This document shows positions 1 through 9,046 of a DNA stretch of 15,193 nucleotides, in pieces (the stretch's first letter is position 1; each line of letters starts with the position of its first letter). Location of the stretch: the NCBI GenBank assembly GCA_964446485.1, contig CAYUOU010000093.1, positions 1 to 15,193 of the forward strand, written 5' to 3'. Below the pieces are notes generated by a model. That model made no database searches, had not been told where the DNA came from, and saw only the letters and a program-made list of their open reading frames with translations. Both the position numbers and the translations under genes were made by a program. The stretch is from JBDRRP01 sp964446485. Lineage in GTDB: Bacteria > Desulfobacterota > Desulfobacteria > Desulfobacterales > JBDRRP01.

Positions 1-105
1 GGTGATGAGGCCACGGTAGGGGCCCAACAGGGGGTCGGCTGTCACAAGCCGTCGTGCGCGTCGGCGCACCCGGTCGATGGGGCCCGTTTGCAAAGAAACA
101 GTCAA
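1..105 (-). CDS. N-terminal fragment of a glycogen-cluster gene, probably 1,4-alpha-glucan branching enzyme
   Basis: An open frame runs from a TTG codon at 105-103 off the left edge, giving 35 codons. The TTG is preceded by AAGGGGAG at a normal ribosome-binding distance, and an in-frame stop lies just upstream at 118-120. The peptide starts MTVSLQTGPIDRVRRR (TTG read as Met) and contains TADPLLGPYRGLI. The pattern of a basic helix, then DP-L-PY and a hydrophobic residue, resembles the N-terminus of eukaryote-type glycogen branching enzymes (GH13), but this is a recollection of family style, not an alignment. It lies 74 bases downstream of the glycogen synthase stop on the same strand, which fits a glycogen operon. 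No catalytic domain is visible in the window, so the product name is an inference. The coding call itself is moderately sure. Confidence 0.5.
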   Translation of the reverse strand, partial: MTVSLQTGPIDRVRRRARRLVTADPLLGPYRGLIT

Positions 106-179
106 GGGCGCTCCCCTTCAGCAAGCTGTTGAAAAACGATAATCATTTCCCAAAGAGCTGGTGGATGAATACTGAGCCG

Positions 180-1697
180 TCACTGCTGCTCAATGATCAG
201 CGGCCGTTGCAACATCTGCTCGTAAAGGTCGATATAGTGCCGAGCGGTCACGTCATGGGTGAATGCTGCTTTGGATTCGGCCATGATTCGAGCGATTTCT
301 GCGAAGCGCACCTTCGGGGGAAGCCGATAGAAGGCCATGGCCTCAGCCACGCCCCACCGAAGTCCCTCCTCGTCATGAACATCGAAAAGAATACCGTTCC
401 CCGTGTGGTGGGTTACATCGATGTGCTGAACGGTATCGTGAATGCCGCCGGTGTTGTGGGCCACAGGCAAGGCGCCGTAAATCGGGGCAATCATCTGGGG
501 CAGCCCGCAAGGCTCGAATTTACTTGGCATCAGCATGAAATCGGCGGCGGCGTACCCTCGGCGGGCCAGCGCCTCGTTGAAATCGCAGATGGCCACCCGA
601 TGGGAAATGCCGTGAAAATTCACGATGTCGGCGAAATGACGCTTGTATTGACCGTTGGCCACGAAGATCACCTGGAGCCCATCTTCCCAGTAGGTGTGGA
701 TCATCCAGTAGAGGATGCGTGCCAGCAGTTCGCAGCCTTTCTGGGCGGGATCCAGCCGGTGTGGCCAGAAGAACAACGGGGCCTCGGGGTCCGGCAATAG
801 CCCCACATCGGATTGAAGGGCCACCTTGTTCTCTTGCTTTCCCTCCTGCACCGTCTCCGCCGTAAAACACCGGGTCAGGTCGTCGTCGGCGGCGGGGTCA
901 AAGCTGGGTTCCGGCGCATTGAGAATCCCCGCAGCGCAATCGGCGTAAAACTTGTTGCTCAGCTGCTGGCGGATGGGGGGGTCGACGAAGTCGTGTCGGC
1001 CCTCCACGATCTCCAGAAGAAAAGTGGGGCTGACCGTATTGACGAAATGCGCCGCGAAGATGCCGCTGGTCAGTAAATCCACCGGGTTGTACTCCCGGGT
1101 GCGCTCGTAAGTGTAGGCCATCCGCATATAGTAAAGATGCTGCCAGAAGAAGGCCGCGTCGATGCCGCGGTCTTCGATTTCCGCCAGAAGCAATTTAATG
1201 GTGTGGATGTTGTGCACCGTAAAGAGGCACGGAATGCCGAGCTTCCGGGCGAAGGCCGGCACGAGACCGGTCATCCAGTCATTGCAGTGAATCAAATCGG
1301 GTTTGACCCGGGGGATGATGTTGTTGATGACCTCCCGCTGGAAGGCCAGGGCAATCTTGGCATTGTCGGCTTGGTAGTTGGAGTAGACATTGGCGAGGTA
1401 GAAGAAATTGCGGTCCTCGGCGAGGTGGATGCGGTCGTCGGGCATGATGGAGCGGATGGAAGCAAGGGTGCGGCCCAGCACAGGCATGGCCTGGGCGTCG
1501 AACATGCGCCGATAATCGGGCAGGGCGACATGAACGTCTGCTCCCAATTGAAAGAGCGCGTTGATGAGCGCCGCGGAAACATCGGCCAGCCCGCCAGCCT
1601 TGGCCGACAAACTGTTGGCGATGTTTCCCATGCCGTCGGGCAGATAGGTCACCTCGGGGGTGACTACCAGAATTCTGGGGTTGGATTTCTGGATCAT
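180..1697 (-). CDS. glgA: glycogen synthase (GT5 family)
   Basis: Predicted cytosolic GT5 glycosyltransferase of 505 aa that extends alpha-1,4-glucan chains from a nucleotide-glucose donor, normally ADP-glucose in bacteria. Visible motifs are the donor-loop KAGGLADV (res 33-40, the KxGGL signature), HCNDW (137-141), VHNIH (161-165), RLDPAQKG (314-321), PSKFEPCGL (391-399, with the conserved Glu 395) and NTGGIHDTV (415-423). The length is close to the usual 475-500 aa. About a dozen extra residues (YLPDGMGNIANSL) lie between the first strand and KAGGL compared with E. coli-type GlgA, apparently a subfamily trait. I chose the ATG at 1697 because AAGGAGAG lies 7 bases upstream; the frame is open for 72 more codons, but these look unlike the family. 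It lies 236 bases after the phosphorylase stop and 74 bases before the next partial gene. Confidence 0.93.
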   Translation of the reverse strand: MIQKSNPRILVVTPEVTYLPDGMGNIANSLSAKAGGLADVSAALINALFQLGADVHVALPDYRRMFDAQAMPVLGRTLASIRSIMPDDRIHLAEDRNFFYLANVYSNYQADNAKIALAFQREVINNIIPRVKPDLIHCNDWMTGLVPAFARKLGIPCLFTVHNIHTIKLLLAEIEDRGIDAAFFWQHLYYMRMAYTYERTREYNPVDLLTSGIFAAHFVNTVSPTFLLEIVEGRHDFVDPPIRQQLSNKFYADCAAGILNAPEPSFDPAADDDLTRCFTAETVQEGKQENKVALQSDVGLLPDPEAPLFFWPHRLDPAQKGCELLARILYWMIHTYWEDGLQVIFVANGQYKRHFADIVNFHGISHRVAICDFNEALARRGYAAADFMLMPSKFEPCGLPQMIAPIYGALPVAHNTGGIHDTVQHIDVTHHTGNGILFDVHDEEGLRWGVAEAMAFYRLPPKVRFAEIARIMAESKAAFTHDVTARHYIDLYEQMLQRPLIIEQQ

Positions 1698-1933
1698 CAA
1701 TTCTCTCCTTGCCCTGATGGAGATTGGGGGCGCAGACGCACAATATCGCTGTGGCCGGCTCTCGATGCCCGATCCGCTGAAAGATGCGGCCGCTCCTCGG
1801 CGTTCCATGAGAGGCGGCACGGGTCTGCCGAAGCATCGGGAATCGGCGCCCCGCCCTTGAGATTCGAAACCGTCCCCGCCGATTTTCCGCCGGCGCGACT
1901 GCGCCCGCGACATTCGTTTCCACGGGCGGCGTG

Positions 1934-4483
1934 CTATACCCAGGTGATCATTCCGGGCTGGTTTTTGATCCAGTCATCACCACTGGGCATGACACGCGCC
2001 GTGAATGCGTAGCGGCCCGAGTCCCGGCAATCCAGCAGACAGGCGTAACGGTAATCGCCATTGCCGCAGTCTTCCGTCACATCCATGTTGACCATCTTGC
2101 TGCAGGTCACGGCGTCGATGGATTTTGCGATGCCATAGTAGAGGTGCACCTCCACCTCATCTGGCTTGAGGTCGCCCAGATGAACCAGTGCGGTCACCTT
2201 GAATGATTCGCCGACCCGAAACGGGCCACTGGTCTCGCGGGCCGGGCTTTCAATGCTCACCTGAGGCCACTTCTGGCGAAGCCGTTCATTCTTGGCCGAG
2301 AGGACCCGGGCCTCCTGAGCATCGTTGGCCACCAATCGATCTTTCCAGATCGCCGCCGGGATGTAGAAGCGCTCGTCGTAATCGTTGACCATCCGAAGGC
2401 TGCAGTAGTTTTTCAGTGCCAGCTTCATGGCCGATTTCATCATGCGAATCCAACCGACGGGTGCCTCGCCGGGTCGTCGATTGTAAAACTTGGGGATGAC
2501 GCCATTTTCCAAAAGGTTATACAGCGCCTGGGCTTCCACGGCGTCGATATAGCTGGCATCCCCCAGCTCTTCACCCCGGCCGATGGCCCAGCCGCACTCC
2601 TCACAGTAGCCTTCCGCCCACCATCCGTCCAGCACGCTCAAATTAAGTACGCCATTGAGGGCGGCCTTCATTCCGGAGGTGCCGCAGGCTTCGTAGGGTC
2701 GGCGCGGGGTGTTGAGCCACACGTCGCACCCCTGGACCAGATAGCGACCCAGCTGCTGGTCATAATCCTCCAGGAAGAAGATCTTCCGCCGAACGCCGGG
2801 GCGCCGCGTGAATTCGATGATCTGCTGAATGAGTCCCTTGCCCTCATTGTCCTGGGGGTGCGCTTTTCCGGCAAAGATAAACTGCACCGGTTGCTCGGAG
2901 CTCTGGAGGATGGCTTCCAGCCGCTCGGGATCCCGGAACACCAGGTTCGCCCGCTTGTAAGTGGCAAACCGCCGGGCGAAGCCGATGGTGAGGGCGTCTG
3001 GATCGAGAATGGCTTCCACATCCGCCCTCACCGATTTGGGCGCATTTCTGCGGTCGAGTTGGAAGAGAATCTTTTCTCGGCAGGCCCTCAGGAGGCGCGC
3101 CCGGCTCATCTCGTGAGCGCGCCAGAGCTCTTCGTCATAAATTTCTTCGATACGCTGAGCGTTTTCCGGCTTTCGCGAGCCCAAGTACCACTCGGGGCCC
3201 AAATACCGCTCGTAGAGCAGCGCCAACTCCGGGGAGATCCACGTGGGAATGTGGACACCATTGGTGATGTGGGTGATGGGCACTTCGTCGGTGGGGCGAT
3301 CGGGCCACACAAAGGCCCACATGCGACGCGCCACCTCACCGTGGAGTTTGCTCACCCCGTTGCAGTAATTGGCCAATCGCAAGCCAAGAATGAACATGGA
3401 AAAGGGGCTGTTTTCCGATGCCCCGGCCGGCTGTCCCCAAGACAGGATCTCCTTTTCGTCGACACCCAGGCGCTCGGTGTAGGCTTTCAGCACCGGCAGC
3501 ACCATGACCGGCGGAAACTCGTCATGGCCGGCGGCCACCGGGGTGTGCGTGGTGAACACCGTGCTGCGCGCCACGATTTCCCGTGCCGTCTTCAGGTCCA
3601 CGTTGAATCGCTCCATGATGTGCGCCAGGCGCTCAAGACCCGAAAAAGCCGCGTGCCCCTCGTTCATGTGGCAGACTTTGGAGGTAATGCCCAGGGCGTT
3701 GAGGGCGCGAATACTGCCGATGCCCAAGAGCACCTCCTGGGCCAGTCGAATGGGGGCGCCGCCCGCATAGAGCCTTGCGGTGATATCCCGGATGGCAGGG
3801 GGATTCTCGGGCAGATAGGTGTCAAGGAGGTACAGGTGGATCCGGCCGATGCTGAGCCGCCAGACCATGGCGGTGATGGGTCCTTCAGGACCGGGAATGG
3901 TCACCTGAATCTCTTCGCCGCCAGCATCCCTGGCACGTTCCATGGGGACCGTGAACACATCCGTTTCCGGGTATTCCTCCTGCTGAAAACCGCTGGGATC
4001 CAGGTATTGGTGAAAATACCCCTGGCGATAAAACAGGCCAAGACCCGTCAGCGGCAGGTTCATGTTTGAGGCCGCCTTGAGATGGTCACCGGCGAGAATG
4101 CCAAGGCCCCCGGAATAAATCGGCAGGGTCTCGTGGATGCCGAACTCCATGGAGAGATAGGCGATGGTGTCGTCCGGGCCGAAAGAAGGGTCGATGGGGG
4201 AACTGCGTTCGACAACCCGTTCGTTGAAGTGGGCCTTGACGCGCTCCAAGTGCGCAAGAAAGCTTTCATCTTCGGCCAACCGCTCAAGGCGCTGCTGCGG
4301 CACCATGGTCGAAAACAGGATGGGGTTGCCCCCCGCCCGCTTCCACAACGTGCGATCGATGCGTCGAAACAGATCCACGGCGTTGTGTTTCCAGGACCAC
4401 CAGTAGTTCCGGGAAAGGGTTTCTATGAATTTCAGCGCTTCGGGGAGGCGAGGGTAGACCTGGAAAGTTTGAAATTGTCGCAT
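1934..4483 (-). CDS. glgP: alpha-glucan (glycogen) phosphorylase, GT35 with DUF3417 N-terminus
   Basis: 849-aa PLP-dependent phosphorylase that releases glucose-1-phosphate from the non-reducing ends of glycogen. The N-terminal 100 residues (NYWWSWKHNAVDLF, res 26-39) match the DUF3417 region of the Thermotoga-type (more-P-ylase) branch. The phosphorylase core shows AYLSMEFG (108-115), SGGLGILAGDH (124-134), CHMNEGHAAF (271-280), ITNGVH (406-411) and the PLP-lysine motif GTSGMKAALNG (601-611, Lys 606). The C-terminal 100 residues form an extra beta-rich domain ending in ITWV. The ATG at 4483 is preceded by AGGATATCGAC. The extended -10 promoter 70-100 bases upstream suggests that glgP and glgA can be transcribed separately from the debranching gene. 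All key residues are present and the reading frame is intact. Confidence 0.94.
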   Translation of the reverse strand: MRQFQTFQVYPRLPEALKFIETLSRNYWWSWKHNAVDLFRRIDRTLWKRAGGNPILFSTMVPQQRLERLAEDESFLAHLERVKAHFNERVVERSSPIDPSFGPDDTIAYLSMEFGIHETLPIYSGGLGILAGDHLKAASNMNLPLTGLGLFYRQGYFHQYLDPSGFQQEEYPETDVFTVPMERARDAGGEEIQVTIPGPEGPITAMVWRLSIGRIHLYLLDTYLPENPPAIRDITARLYAGGAPIRLAQEVLLGIGSIRALNALGITSKVCHMNEGHAAFSGLERLAHIMERFNVDLKTAREIVARSTVFTTHTPVAAGHDEFPPVMVLPVLKAYTERLGVDEKEILSWGQPAGASENSPFSMFILGLRLANYCNGVSKLHGEVARRMWAFVWPDRPTDEVPITHITNGVHIPTWISPELALLYERYLGPEWYLGSRKPENAQRIEEIYDEELWRAHEMSRARLLRACREKILFQLDRRNAPKSVRADVEAILDPDALTIGFARRFATYKRANLVFRDPERLEAILQSSEQPVQFIFAGKAHPQDNEGKGLIQQIIEFTRRPGVRRKIFFLEDYDQQLGRYLVQGCDVWLNTPRRPYEACGTSGMKAALNGVLNLSVLDGWWAEGYCEECGWAIGRGEELGDASYIDAVEAQALYNLLENGVIPKFYNRRPGEAPVGWIRMMKSAMKLALKNYCSLRMVNDYDERFYIPAAIWKDRLVANDAQEARVLSAKNERLRQKWPQVSIESPARETSGPFRVGESFKVTALVHLGDLKPDEVEVHLYYGIAKSIDAVTCSKMVNMDVTEDCGNGDYRYACLLDCRDSGRYAFTARVMPSGDDWIKNQPGMITWV

Positions 4484-4552
4484 GTCGATATCCTGGTTGC
4501 CAAAAGGTTCATCATTCGTGTCGCGTGAGGGTCGATCCCACGCCGAGCATGT

Positions 4553-4583
4553 ATCATACCAGACAATTCCGAAACAGAGTCAA
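4553..4583 (-). promoter_or_regulatory. sigma70-type promoter upstream of glgP
   Basis: On the minus strand there is TTGACT (4583-4578), a 19-base spacer, and an extended -10 TGG-TATGAT (4561-4553). The predicted start is about 60 bases upstream of the glgP ATG. The spacer is 2 bases longer than ideal, but the TGn extension compensates. The gap between the debranching gene and glgP (4484-4744) shows no terminator hairpin. Confidence 0.5.
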
Positions 4584-4744
4584 CCCCATCGTTGCATAAA
4601 CAAAATAGACAATCGGTGTTTACACCACAGAAGGACTGCCGAATCATTTTCAACACGAAAGGCGGACAGGGGCAAGCGCACGGCATTCTTCGAATCCTGG
4701 GAATCGGCTGCGACCCGCGCAAGGATCCCTATGAGCCGGTCCGG

Positions 4745-7700
4745 TTATGAAGCGACCAGGCGCCATACCCTTAACCACTCGCTGAGCCCCCAGGCCTGGG
4801 CATCGCATCCCCGTGGGGTGTGAGGACTGTCCCCGTCCATGATCTCGGGCAGGTGCCCCACGCACCCTGTGCGCAGATGCGCAATGGAGGCGATGAGATA
4901 GGCGCGGGCCGTTGTTCTGCCCGCATCGCCGTAGACGCGGTACCATGCTTCGGCATAGGCGGGATAAGGCCATGTCCAAGCGGTTCCATTGTGATAGGCC
5001 GGCTTGCGCAGCGTGTCCTCGTCTCCAGCGTAGTGCCCGCGGTATGGGCGATGGGCATCGCCCAGCACCTGTCCGTGATGAGTGATGACCAGGGGATGGA
5101 ACACGGGACGGTCGGCCAGACTCCGGATGGCCCCCGGCACCAACAGGCATTGACATGCGTCCAGCACATTCGACGCCATTGACCCATCATCCAGGGCGTC
5201 CATGGTAATGGCAAACAACTGGTTGGGCCGGAGTGCATCGTCGGCAACTGCATCGTGGCAGGGGGTGCCCGGCGATGCCAGCAGACAGTCCGCCAGATAC
5301 CCGCGCCCCGGCATGAAAAACCGCTCCCGAAGCGTCTGCCGCACCCGCTTTCTGAGTGCGGTCCAGTGCCTGGCATCGCTTCTCGAGGCGATGTCAGCCA
5401 AGAAACCGAGGGCCGCCTGCCACAGCGCCTGGATTTCGATGGGATACCCCTCCCGCGGCGTGCCGGCCGGATGATTGGTGTCCATCCACGTAAAATGGGT
5501 CGGTGAAAACAGCAGCCCGCTGTCGGGGTCCATTTGGACGCCGTTGGCCGCTCCGGCCTCCAAGGCGTGTGCCAGGTCCATGAGAACTGTCTTCAGAGGG
5601 CGTTCCCCACAAGAAATATCGAGCACCCTTTTGCCGGCGATCTGGAAAAGATCCCGGCAGGCCACCATCAACCACAGCGGCGCGTCAGAAGTGTTTCGGT
5701 TGCTGTCATCGGCACCGGACAGCATGTTGGGCAGGGTGCCCCCCCGTTCCAGCCGGGCATAAGCCGCTACGATGTCCTTCACCGTATCAACGGCGCCGGC
5801 GGCCAGGAGGCCACGGCAGGCAATGAGGGTGTCCCGCCCCCAATCGAGAAACCAAGGATAACCGGCAATCACCGATCGCCCCCCGTCGCGCCGGACGATA
5901 TACTGGCGTAAAGCGGCCTCCACCGAGGTCTCGAACGCGCGGGAGGTCTCAGGTGCGGCATGCCTGCGTGCATTCGACGTCGCGCCGCCATCCTCCGGGG
6001 GCGCCCCTTGCCCTGGTGACTGCAGCATCGCGGCCGTCAGGGTACCGCTGTCCCCGCCGTCCAAATCCATGGTGAAATATCCTGGGCTGAAAAGGTCTGA
6101 ATCGGGATCCAGACCCCGCTCCGCTTCCTGCGGCCGATGGACCATATAATACCACTCCGGCTCGACGATGAATCGACCGGCGTCCGCCGTCATCCTCAGT
6201 CCGGGCACTCCCGTGGGGGTGAAGGCAAACCCCGTCTCCAGATCGCGAACGGCACCGGGCCAGTGGTGCTCGGGTCCCATGAATGCCTTGGTGGTGGCGT
6301 GAAAATTCCGCGACTCGATGTCGGGCCGGACAATGATGCGTACCGGCAATGCGTCGTCGAGATGCCCCGGCTCCCCGCCAGGTGCCCGGCGGCAGGTCAA
6401 TTCGACGGACTCGGACCCCTGGCACATACGGATCGCCACATCGAGGCGAATGTGCTCGCCCTGCCCCACCGGCACTTCATACACCCACCTGGCGTGGTCG
6501 TCGGGCCGTGCTTCGAAATGCGAGAGGCAATCCACGTTCACTTTCATGGAATAGTCCTGAAACACCACCCACATGCGACACCGTGACAGCAGCACCCAAC
6601 GGTCCACCGGCACGTCCGGATCCGGGTTGGCCGCCAGCAAGGCGTCGTACCGGCTGGACAAATGTCCCCAGCGGGCATGGACGCGAAGCATGCCGCCCCG
6701 CCCACTGGTTCCCAGAAACAACAGCGGGTCCTGGAGTACCGCCCGGCGATCGTAGGAGAATGTCACCTGCGGATCGTAGCGATTGTCGGGAAGCAGTTGC
6801 AGCGGGGCGCGGTGGCGGCTTCGCCGGCCGTCGCCATGGTACCACACCTCCAGTTCGCCATGGCGCGGCGCCGGTGCGGAAGCCAGCGGCAGAAGACAGA
6901 AGTGGTGATCGTCGTCCGTTCGAAAACTGTCCTGGCTGCAGACCACGTGCTCATCGACCACCACCCGGACCCGGAACGACGCGTCGGCGTTCACCAGCAG
7001 GGCGTTCCCCGGCGGCACCATGACAGTTCGCCGGAGATCCTCCGGCCACTGCCACCGAACGAGACGGTGCTCTGCACTAACGCCGCGAAGGCCGTTGTAG
7101 AAGGCTGCCGGATCCGTCAGCACCGCACGGGCGGCTTCCGATATGTCTACATCCGGGTCAATGACCGACTGACCATTCCACTGATGCAGTATCTCTAACA
7201 CCAGGGTTTTGGCACGCTGCAGAGAAACGGCGTCGAAAAACGCCCCAGGGGCATCCACCCGCGCGTCTAGATCGGCCAGCGCTTCAGGCGTCGGACTCAG
7301 GCAGCGCACCTGCCCGGGTTCCAGAAGAAGACTCAGATGTTTGCCATCTGCATGAAGGGTGATCGCCTCACCCGTTAATAGATCGGCAGCGACCGTCGGC
7401 ACCGAGTCGAGCCGTTCCTTCGGCCACCGTGCCGTGACGGGCGCAGTGTCGCTGAGGTTGGCCGCGATGATGAGCCACAAATCCGATTGGAGGTGCCGGC
7501 GCAGGGCCACCAGCATCTCCCCTTCCCCATCGTGGATGAGGGAAAGATCCACGGGGTCCACAAAACAGGGGTGTGTGCACAGCAATGCATTGAGGCGGCG
7601 AATCTCATCGACCTGGTTGGGTGCCGCCCCCCAGTTCAATGAGGCCGCGTCGTGCACATTGATCTTCTCCTCGGCGAACCACTCCACCCCGTTGGTAAAC

Positions 7701-9046
7701 CCGAAAGCGCCGCGCTGGGACAGCAGGGCGGTCAGGGCCGTTCTCAGCCGCGCCCAACTGTGGGAACGGGCCGCCAGTCGATTGTTGTCATGGGTTTCGG
7801 CAAAATGGACGGTGACCCCCTCTTCCCGGCTGATCCGGTCGGCCCCCGGCAGGTAATGCGTAATGGCCCCGCGATCGTAGTTCTGGAAGAGTTCCGAATA
7901 GGCCATGTCGAATTTACCGTGGTCCAGCAGCGCCCGGGTGACGATCATCTTCCCGCCGAGCCCTTCCAACAAAAACAGGGTCTCTGGAAACTGGTCCCTC
8001 ACCCGGGCGATGATGTAGCGCCACGCCCCTTCGGGAATCATATACCCCGCGTCACAGCGAAAACCGTCCACCCCCCGGCGGCACCAGGAGAGAAAAACCT
8101 CCGCCATGAACTGCCAGAGTTCCCGATGGCGGTAATCCAGATGGGTGAGATCCGCCCACACGACTCCCCAGGCGCCGGGGTTTTCGATGCGGCCATCGCG
8201 GTCGCGCACCAACCATTCCGGGTGTATTTCGTGAAGCCGCGCTGCCCAGCCGGTGTGATTGACAGCCATGTCCTGAATGAGCAGCCCCCCGCGCTGGTGC
8301 ACCGCGTCCACCAATTCGAGAAACTGTTCCAACGGCGTGGCCGCCGGATCGAACACCGCCAACGCCGGATCCACAGCCGTAAAACTCAAGGCCGCATAGG
8401 GGCTTCCGAAACGCCCCATGCGGGCATAAGTCGTCGGGGTGGGGTGAATGGGCAGCAACTGGATGATCCGGCAGCCCAGTGTGTTGATGATGAAATCCAA
8501 TTCCTCGATGAGATCGCGAAATGTACCCGAGGGAGGGATCACGGTGTAGTGATGATCGTCCAGGTAGCGGACCACATCCGCCTGCTGAGCGGTCAATGGC
8601 TGGGGGGTCCGCTTGGCCGGGCCGAATTGACGTACAAAAGCGTTGTAGAGCGTATTGGCGGCCACGCACACCGACGGCAGCACGTTGATGATGGCATTGT
8701 CACCGGAAGGCCAGATCGGCCGCGATGGATCTTTGGCGGAGACAAAAAGACATTTGGCGCCGAAATGCCCGGGTTCACGCAGGGCCAGTCGGATTTCAAA
8801 TCGGCCTTCCCCGACGGGTCGCATGGGAATATCGTACCAATCGGTCCCAAGACGCGCCTGGCGGGCGTCGACTTCGTTGATGATTTCGGACCACACACGC
8901 CGAGCCATGCCGATGTTGGTGCGCACAAAAGCGCTGCCGTCGATGGATTCCGACAACCTAAGACGCACGGTGACAATGTCGCCGCAAGCCAACAGTCGTC
9001 GGCTTCCCGGCGGGGGGGTCTGATCAAGGCCAACAGTGGGTGTCAT
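4745..9046 (-). CDS. bifunctional glycogen debranching enzyme: GH13 amylase-type domain fused to GH133 amylo-1,6-glucosidase
   Basis: 1433-aa two-enzyme fusion. Residues 1-150 form a beta-rich N-domain. Residues about 155-560 are a GH13 barrel with all four classical regions: DMAVNH (259-264), GFRCDA (328-333, nucleophile Asp 332), LLEGLGG (359-365, acid/base Glu 361) and ETHDNNR (417-423, Asp 420). Residues about 650-1040 are mostly beta and resemble the sandwich before GDE_C. Residues about 1045-1433 are a GDE_C (PF06202-like) alpha/alpha domain with GYPWFLDWGRDT (1062-1073), SDAPLW (1120-1125), YPIEIQALW (1201-1209) and YHNGTAWTWP (1351-1360). This is the transferase-plus-glucosidase order of the eukaryotic debranching enzyme. 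The likely roles are moving oligoglucan stubs and hydrolysing the alpha-1,6 branch glucose for glgP. I chose ATG 9046 because GAAGG lies 9 bases upstream; the frame extends 40 codons further without family features. Confidence 0.88.
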   Translation of the reverse strand: MTPTVGLDQTPPPGSRRLLACGDIVTVRLRLSESIDGSAFVRTNIGMARRVWSEIINEVDARQARLGTDWYDIPMRPVGEGRFEIRLALREPGHFGAKCLFVSAKDPSRPIWPSGDNAIINVLPSVCVAANTLYNAFVRQFGPAKRTPQPLTAQQADVVRYLDDHHYTVIPPSGTFRDLIEELDFIINTLGCRIIQLLPIHPTPTTYARMGRFGSPYAALSFTAVDPALAVFDPAATPLEQFLELVDAVHQRGGLLIQDMAVNHTGWAARLHEIHPEWLVRDRDGRIENPGAWGVVWADLTHLDYRHRELWQFMAEVFLSWCRRGVDGFRCDAGYMIPEGAWRYIIARVRDQFPETLFLLEGLGGKMIVTRALLDHGKFDMAYSELFQNYDRGAITHYLPGADRISREEGVTVHFAETHDNNRLAARSHSWARLRTALTALLSQRGAFGFTNGVEWFAEEKINVHDAASLNWGAAPNQVDEIRRLNALLCTHPCFVDPVDLSLIHDGEGEMLVALRRHLQSDLWLIIAANLSDTAPVTARWPKERLDSVPTVAADLLTGEAITLHADGKHLSLLLEPGQVRCLSPTPEALADLDARVDAPGAFFDAVSLQRAKTLVLEILHQWNGQSVIDPDVDISEAARAVLTDPAAFYNGLRGVSAEHRLVRWQWPEDLRRTVMVPPGNALLVNADASFRVRVVVDEHVVCSQDSFRTDDDHHFCLLPLASAPAPRHGELEVWYHGDGRRSRHRAPLQLLPDNRYDPQVTFSYDRRAVLQDPLLFLGTSGRGGMLRVHARWGHLSSRYDALLAANPDPDVPVDRWVLLSRCRMWVVFQDYSMKVNVDCLSHFEARPDDHARWVYEVPVGQGEHIRLDVAIRMCQGSESVELTCRRAPGGEPGHLDDALPVRIIVRPDIESRNFHATTKAFMGPEHHWPGAVRDLETGFAFTPTGVPGLRMTADAGRFIVEPEWYYMVHRPQEAERGLDPDSDLFSPGYFTMDLDGGDSGTLTAAMLQSPGQGAPPEDGGATSNARRHAAPETSRAFETSVEAALRQYIVRRDGGRSVIAGYPWFLDWGRDTLIACRGLLAAGAVDTVKDIVAAYARLERGGTLPNMLSGADDSNRNTSDAPLWLMVACRDLFQIAGKRVLDISCGERPLKTVLMDLAHALEAGAANGVQMDPDSGLLFSPTHFTWMDTNHPAGTPREGYPIEIQALWQAALGFLADIASRSDARHWTALRKRVRQTLRERFFMPGRGYLADCLLASPGTPCHDAVADDALRPNQLFAITMDALDDGSMASNVLDACQCLLVPGAIRSLADRPVFHPLVITHHGQVLGDAHRPYRGHYAGDEDTLRKPAYHNGTAWTWPYPAYAEAWYRVYGDAGRTTARAYLIASIAHLRTGCVGHLPEIMDGDSPHTPRGCDAQAWGLSEWLRVWRLVAS

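Noticed and set aside
1698..1913. 72-codon N-terminal extension of glycogen synthase
   Set aside because: Low-complexity Arg/Ser-rich sequence unlike the family; the ATG at 1697 has a proper ribosome-binding site.
2858..4069. 403-codon open frame on the plus strand
   Set aside because: Antisense to the glycogen phosphorylase core, with no ribosome-binding site or recognisable motif.
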